Origin: CAYPNF01 sp964411985
Lineage (GTDB): Bacteria > Verrucomicrobiota > Verrucomicrobiia > Limisphaerales > J093
Assembly (NCBI GenBank): GCA_964411985.1
Contig: CAYPNF010000009.1
Coordinates: 62,001 to 126,000, forward strand
Direction: 5' to 3'
Length of the DNA: 64,000 bases
The notes below the pieces were generated by a model. The model was given only the letters and a program-made list of their open reading frames with translations, ran no database searches and had not been told where the DNA came from. The translations under genes were made by a program, and so were the position numbers. Shown in pieces: positions 60,230-64,000 of the stretch (positions within the stretch are counted from its first letter, which is position 1; each line of letters starts with the position of its first letter).

Positions 60230-60652
60230 TCACGCTGCCGGACCCGCTGCCTGGTCGCGTGCAGCCTTAAAGGCGGCCGCCATCTCGTCACCCTCGGCAT
60301 TGGCCACTGGGTTTGCCACCTCCCCTCCAGGTCGGAAAATCTTCACGGCGGTCGGCAGGTCTTGCATGACTTGCATGACTTCGGCTGCTGTGCCAAAGAG
60401 GAATTCGGCCTGGCGCTCCGGCACCGGCATCTGGAAGAAATGACCGAGTGAAAGCCACCGGCCCGACCGCCCCAGAACAAACTCATCCTGGGTCACCTTC
60501 ATGTCTTCCGGATCATAACCCTCTTGCATCACTACGTAAGGGCCGTTTCGATCCCGGGGCAGGATCTTGCTGGCCGCAGGCCAGGAAGCTAAACTGATGA
60601 GGCGCACATCGAGGAAACTGTTGGTGATTTTCTTGAGGTCTTTCTTGCTCAT
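60230..60652 (-). CDS. Hypothetical protein, 140 residues
   Basis: No family is recognised. The protein is soluble, with no signal peptide or membrane helix. It has a beta-rich N-terminal half (RLISLASWPAASKIL, GPYVVMQEGYDPEDM, EFVLGRSGRWLSL) and a helical C-terminal half (ERQAEFLFGTAAEVMQVMQDL). It ends in an Ala-rich tail. The start at 60652 has AAGAGGAGT-like purines just upstream on the coding strand, a good ribosome binding site. It may be co-transcribed with the SulP gene 143 bases downstream. Confidence 0.65.
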   Translation of the reverse strand: MSKKDLKKITNSFLDVRLISLASWPAASKILPRDRNGPYVVMQEGYDPEDMKVTQDEFVLGRSGRWLSLGHFFQMPVPERQAEFLFGTAAEVMQVMQDLPTAVKIFRPGGEVANPVANAEGDEMAAAFKAARDQAAGPAA

Positions 60653-60772
60653 AAGAGGAGTGGTTGGGAAAGGAGCGAGTTCTAGAGAAGGCGAGGTTAA
60701 GAGCGCCTGGATGTAGCGGTTTGCATGGTTGACGACTTTGATTTCCCTGCCCTTCGGCCGCTTTGAGCCGAC

Positions 60773-61090
60773 TCATCGGCGGCCCGAAGGCCTTGGAGCG
60801 GAGGGAATCGAAGGCATGGGTGTCGGCCTGGGACTCGGCGCAGGCAGTGGTCTGGCGATGGGCTGCGTCGGTCTCGGGGGAGGCTCGGGCCTGGGTGGTG
60901 GCGTGACGATTACATCAGGGGGGTAATAGCCTCCATCGTAATACCACGGGTCGTAGAGGCCGACGCCATAATACATGTTCCCGCTAACCTGACTGCTGCC
61001 ACCGCTGTCGCTGCTGGCGCAGCCCGCCAACCATCCCAGGATGGGCAACAACACCCCACAACTCGTGAGCAAGGCTTTTTTTGTCTTCAT
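60773..61090 (-). CDS. Small proline-rich lipoprotein
   Basis: The 105-residue protein has a strong lipobox (LAGC, Cys24). The mature part has a Ser/Gly stretch, a Tyr-rich segment (YYGVGLYDPWYYDGGYYPPD) and a tail with about one third Pro, mostly in P-x-P steps. It lacks a globular domain and probably sits in the outer membrane as a spacer or wall-associated lipoprotein. It starts one base after the stop of the VOC gene. Confidence 0.75.
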   Translation of the reverse strand: MKTKKALLTSCGVLLPILGWLAGCASSDSGGSSQVSGNMYYGVGLYDPWYYDGGYYPPDVIVTPPPRPEPPPRPTQPIARPLPAPSPRPTPMPSIPSAPRPSGRR

Positions 61091-61091
61091 G

Positions 61092-62018
61092 TCAGCGGTC
61101 TCCTTTCAACATACCATCCTTCCACTCCATGATCCCCATAGCCGCCCCGGTGGGATCGGCGATCACGGCCAACTTACCCTCAAACAGTTCCGCTTTGGGC
61201 TCGATCAGCACCTTGCCGCCAAGCTCTTTCGCTGTCTCCACCGATTGGCCAATACTCTTCACCCTTACGAAGGGTAGCCAGGTGGGCCGCACCTTTTCCT
61301 GAGCCGACCGCACGGTCCGCACCGCGGCACGTGCGTACCCTTTGCTGGACAGGACATAATCACCCACGGCGTTGGTTGTGGTGTTTTGGAGGACCTCATA
61401 GCCAGCTACTCCGCGGTAAAACTCCGAGGCCTTGCGCCCGTCATGGCTAATCAGCAGCACCCAGATCCAGTCTCCTGGCTCGGGCAGGAAATCCTCCGGA
61501 TCTCCCGAACTGGATTTGATGACCCCAAACAACGCCCCCTCGGGGTCGGCAAAGACCGCCTGCTCGCCACGTTTGGGAACTTTGCTCAGCGGAGCCACCA
61601 CCCGGCCGCCTGCTTGGGTCACCGCCTCCTGTGCCCGTTCCACGTTGGGCACCGAAATGTAACCGAACCAGCGCGGCTGAGCCACTCGATCCTTGGGTCG
61701 CGGGCGCTGAAACACTCCAGCCAAAGGGCGGTCCTGGTTGGCGGCGATGAGGTAATCGCCGTATCGGAAGAATGTCCAGCCGAACAGCCGTGCGTAAAAC
61801 TGCTGCGCCACCGCCGCGTTGTCGGTGGCCAAATCCGCCCAAACGAATTTACCAGGAAGTCGGGGACTCCCAGAAACTGTGGTCAAAGGCGGCAGTTTGG
61901 GGCCGTCGGCGGCGTGAGAAAGACCGCACGCGCCGGTGGCTATGACCAGGGCCATCAGCCAGAGCTGGATCGACCTCGGGAAGCTTCGGTCTCTTGGGAG
62001 GAATGTGTTCATGGACAT
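61092..62018 (-). CDS. Secreted VOC-superfamily protein, two glyoxalase-like modules
   Basis: The 308-residue protein has a signal peptide (hydrophobic core LWLMALVIATGACGL). Two VOC modules follow: first FVWADLATDNAAVAQQFYARLFGWTF to PEGALFGVI, second WIWVLLISHDGRKASEFYRG to ADPTGAAMGIMEW. Each module has the four-strand pattern with a terminal acidic residue. The metal-binding His and Glu of glyoxalase I are not complete, so it may bind a small molecule without being an enzyme. Export of a VOC protein is unusual, since most are cytoplasmic. Confidence 0.82.
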   Translation of the reverse strand: MSMNTFLPRDRSFPRSIQLWLMALVIATGACGLSHAADGPKLPPLTTVSGSPRLPGKFVWADLATDNAAVAQQFYARLFGWTFFRYGDYLIAANQDRPLAGVFQRPRPKDRVAQPRWFGYISVPNVERAQEAVTQAGGRVVAPLSKVPKRGEQAVFADPEGALFGVIKSSSGDPEDFLPEPGDWIWVLLISHDGRKASEFYRGVAGYEVLQNTTTNAVGDYVLSSKGYARAAVRTVRSAQEKVRPTWLPFVRVKSIGQSVETAKELGGKVLIEPKAELFEGKLAVIADPTGAAMGIMEWKDGMLKGDR

Positions 62019-62081
62019 TGTATCAAAATGGACGCGCAGTGTGCCTCAATTCTTGAGGCGCTGGGGGATAGGATACCCATC

Positions 62082-62897
62082 TTAGTACTTCTCGGGTACA
62101 AACTTCCGACCCTGGAGCGAGGCTCGGTCGTCATAGGCACCCTTCATGGATCGCTTGGGAAGTTTGATTTTCTCGCGGGCCATTTTCTTGTGAGGAATCA
62201 GACTCAGTATGTGCCGGATGCAGTTCAAGCGGGCTCGTTTCTTGTCATCCGAGGGAAGGATGTACCAGGGAGCCCACTTGGTGTCCGTCGCCTTGAGCAT
62301 CTTATCCCGCGCTCGCGAGTACTCAAACCACTTGCTGCGTGAGGGGAGGTCCATGGGGCTGAGTTTCCATTGGCGCACCGGGTCGGTGATGCGCGCTTCG
62401 AACCGCCGCTTCTGTTCCTTGTCGCTGACCTCCAGCCACAGTTTGATAAGGATGATCCCTCCCTCCACCAAGTACTTTTCTATCTCCGGACAGCGTTCGA
62501 GAAACCGTTGGTGCTGCTCTTTGCTGCAAAAGCCCATCACGTGCTCCACCCCCGCGCGGTTATACCAACTGCGATCGAAGATCACCACTTCGCCTGCCGC
62601 CGGAAAGTGAGCCATGTACCGTTGCATGTACGACTGGGTCTTCTCGCGGTCCGAGGGAGCCGGCAGGGCCACCACGCGAAACACCCGCGGGCTGACGCGC
62701 TCGGTTAGGGCACGGATTGTCCCGCCCTTGCCGGCCCCATCGCGACCCTCGAAGATCACGATGACCCGCAAACCCTTGTGTTTGACCCAATCCTGAAGAT
62801 GGCAAAGCTCCGCCTGGAGCTTGCGCAACTCCTTCTCGTATTCCTTGGCCTTCAGCTTGGGCGTTTCACCGGTGTCCTTCTCGTGGTTTTTGCTCAT
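62082..62897 (-). CDS. ppk2: Polyphosphate kinase 2
   Basis: The enzyme transfers phosphate between polyphosphate and nucleotides; class I members make GTP or ATP from GDP or ADP. The 271-residue protein has Walker A GRDGAGKGGT (51-60), the second acidic motif IFDRSWYNRAGVE (Asp108 region) and the lid segment DPVRQWKLSPMD. The length matches a one-domain PPK2. The N-terminal 30 residues are a charged helix typical of the class. It lies between a Spy-like periplasmic protein gene and a VOC gene on the same strand, near glycogen phosphorylase, so it is in an energy-reserve and stress neighbourhood. Confidence 0.95.
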   Translation of the reverse strand: MSKNHEKDTGETPKLKAKEYEKELRKLQAELCHLQDWVKHKGLRVIVIFEGRDGAGKGGTIRALTERVSPRVFRVVALPAPSDREKTQSYMQRYMAHFPAAGEVVIFDRSWYNRAGVEHVMGFCSKEQHQRFLERCPEIEKYLVEGGIILIKLWLEVSDKEQKRRFEARITDPVRQWKLSPMDLPSRSKWFEYSRARDKMLKATDTKWAPWYILPSDDKKRARLNCIRHILSLIPHKKMAREKIKLPKRSMKGAYDDRASLQGRKFVPEKY

Positions 62898-62914
62898 AAA
62901 TCAGATCTCCGACC

Positions 62915-63418
62915 TCATCGGGCCTTGCTCGGGAGGGCCAGGGGGATAACGGAGGCCAACTGCAGGCGTAAGGCCAGGTCCATCCTGTTTTCCAGCTGAG
63001 CCAGGCGCAACGCTTTGGCCGCAGGCAGTATCTTGGCAGCCTTCTTCAGATAGGCAGCCCGTTGACTCGCCAGTTTCTGCTCTAGTGCCAAGTAGCGCTC
63101 CAGCATTTGCCGAGCCTGATCCTCCGATAACGTGGGATAGGCCTCTGCATACTCCAGGATCAATTTGGTTAGGCTATCGCCGAGCGATTTCTGGGCCGCT
63201 TGATGTTGCTCGTATACCGGCCAGAAGGCTTTGCCTGTCGCTTCGTTCAGCTGCAAGTTCGCATCCACGAACGTCTGGCGATCGCTTGCGTAGGTCTTAC
63301 GCAAGAGCTCAATGGCCTCATTGACGTTTTCGGCCGCCCCCGAGCGCACCGGTCCCAGAGCGATCGCGATTAAGAGCACCAGAAGTGTTGCGGTCTTGGA
63401 AGCAAGAGGTCGTATCAT
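62915..63418 (-). CDS. Secreted helical protein (Spy/CpxP-like size and pattern)
   Basis: The 167-residue protein has a signal peptide (TATLLVLLIAIALGPVRSGA). The mature part is almost entirely helical: FWPVYEQHQAAQKSLGDSLTKLI, LSEDQARQMLERYLALEQKLASQRAAYL and ILPAAKALRLAQLENRMDLAL. This amphipathic pattern resembles periplasmic chaperones such as Spy or CpxP, but the LTxxQ motif is not present. It lies 17 bases before the PPK2 start on the coding strand, so they are co-transcribed. Confidence 0.7.
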   Translation of the reverse strand: MIRPLASKTATLLVLLIAIALGPVRSGAAENVNEAIELLRKTYASDRQTFVDANLQLNEATGKAFWPVYEQHQAAQKSLGDSLTKLILEYAEAYPTLSEDQARQMLERYLALEQKLASQRAAYLKKAAKILPAAKALRLAQLENRMDLALRLQLASVIPLALPSKAR

Positions 63419-63446
63419 AGAGAAAGTGGAAATAGCAGGCTGTGGT

Positions 63447-64000
63447 TCAGAGTGCTGGGCTAATCCTCCAGACCTGCTCGCAGTAATCGCGGATGGATCT
63501 GTCGGAGGAGAATTTGCCCATGCGGGCCACGTTGAGGATCGATTTCCGTGTCCACTCCTGCTGGTTGCGCCAGAGAGCGCTCACCCGCTCCTGGCATTCG
63601 ACATACGCCTGAAAGTCGGCCAGCACCAGGAAAGGATCATGCCGGAGCAGGTTTTCCACCAGCGGACGAAACAGGTTCGCGTCCCCTCCTGCAAGCGCCC
63701 CGGAAGCGATAAAGTCGAGTACCTGCCGCAGGCCCTCGTTCTGTTCATAGTGGTCAAGCGGCCGGTAGCCTCTGGCCTTCAACTCATGAACCTGGTCTGC
63801 ATCCAGTCCAAAAAGGAAGAAGTTCTCCTCACCCACCTCCTCACGGATCTCCACGTTGGCGCCGTCCAGCGTGCCGATGGTGAGCGCGCCATTGAGCGAC
63901 ATCTTCATATTTCCCGTACCGGAAGCTTCCTTGCCGGCTGTGGAAATCTGCTCCGAAAGATTGGCGGCGGGAAAGATATGTTGCGCGTTCTTCACGTTGT
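63447..64000 (-). CDS. glgP: Glycogen/starch phosphorylase, C-terminal part (5' end outside the window)
   Basis: The enzyme releases glucose 1-phosphate from the ends of alpha-1,4-glucan chains, using pyridoxal phosphate. The frame is open through the window end. The PLP-binding region is complete: LSEQISTAGKEASGTGNMK and LNGALTIGTLDGANVEI, with the Lys of GTGNMK as the Schiff-base residue. The terminal part (ARMGKFSSDRSIRDYCEQVW) is the usual end of the family. About 185 of some 820 residues are visible. The first visible residues (NVKNAQHIFPAANLSEQ) are internal to the domain, so the ATG lies outside the window. Confidence 0.95.
   Translation of the reverse strand, partial: NVKNAQHIFPAANLSEQISTAGKEASGTGNMKMSLNGALTIGTLDGANVEIREEVGEENFFLFGLDADQVHELKARGYRPLDHYEQNEGLRQVLDFIASGALAGGDANLFRPLVENLLRHDPFLVLADFQAYVECQERVSALWRNQQEWTRKSILNVARMGKFSSDRSIRDYCEQVWRISPAL

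Overview
The window is a 64 kb piece of a GC-rich bacterial chromosome. Its content suggests a soil or sediment Verrucomicrobia-type polysaccharide degrader; a planctomycete-like relative is also possible. The basis for this is indirect: secreted Gfo/Idh oxidoreductases and hydrolases with Tat signals, formylglycine sulfatases, GH106-, GH95-, GH51-, GH127-, GH140- and GH99-like enzymes, an M60-like peptidase, no SusC/SusD pair, and intergenic hairpin repeat families. No rRNA, tRNA, CRISPR array, phage or transposase gene was recognised.

Layout. (1) 1-1.3 kb: the 3' part of a Fic gene, then the remnant of a second Fic gene that has lost its catalytic core. (2) 1.5-25.1 kb: a glycan-degradation locus. 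On the minus strand are a sulfatase and a GH106-like enzyme fused to an HExxH peptidase domain, then a PAS-AraC regulator. Divergent from the regulator is a run of eleven plus-strand genes (about 17.5 kb), several joined by ATGA overlaps: secreted oxidoreductase, two tandem secreted proteins of unknown family, iron-sulfur L-serine dehydratase, HExxH lipoprotein, GH95 fucosidase-like enzyme, six-hairpin glycosidase, a mini-ORF, GH51, GH140-like and sulfatase. The chemistry implied is removal of fucose, arabinofuranose, rhamnose or apiose-type side groups and sulfate from a complex polysaccharide. (3) 25.5-32.7 kb: a minus-strand operon with a condensation-domain-like acyltransferase, two tandem alpha/beta hydrolases, an isoprenylcysteine-methyltransferase-like membrane enzyme, a conserved lipoprotein and a large alpha/beta-hydrolase lipoprotein. 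It looks like an envelope lipid or ester system of unknown role. (4) 32.9-51.9 kb: more carbohydrate genes as single units (GH43-like, GH51, GH127 fused to SGNH, M60-like peptidase, GH71/99-like, a second GH106-like enzyme, CBM9-like protein, GHL10-like protein). They are separated by several families of palindromic repeats. A Walker ATPase with a nuclease-like tail sits behind an unusual array of three 54-bp inverted repeats. (5) 52.1-64 kb: a minus-strand block with glycogen phosphorylase (cut by the window end), a Spy-like periplasmic protein, PPK2, a VOC protein, small proteins and a SulP transporter. It ends in a partner-switching module (sensor, receiver-PP2C, RsbW-like kinase, STAS protein) followed by an MsbA-like ABC exporter.

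Gene starts were often moved inward to a signal peptide or to an ATGA overlap with the preceding gene. Family names come from motifs read by eye. No database search was possible.
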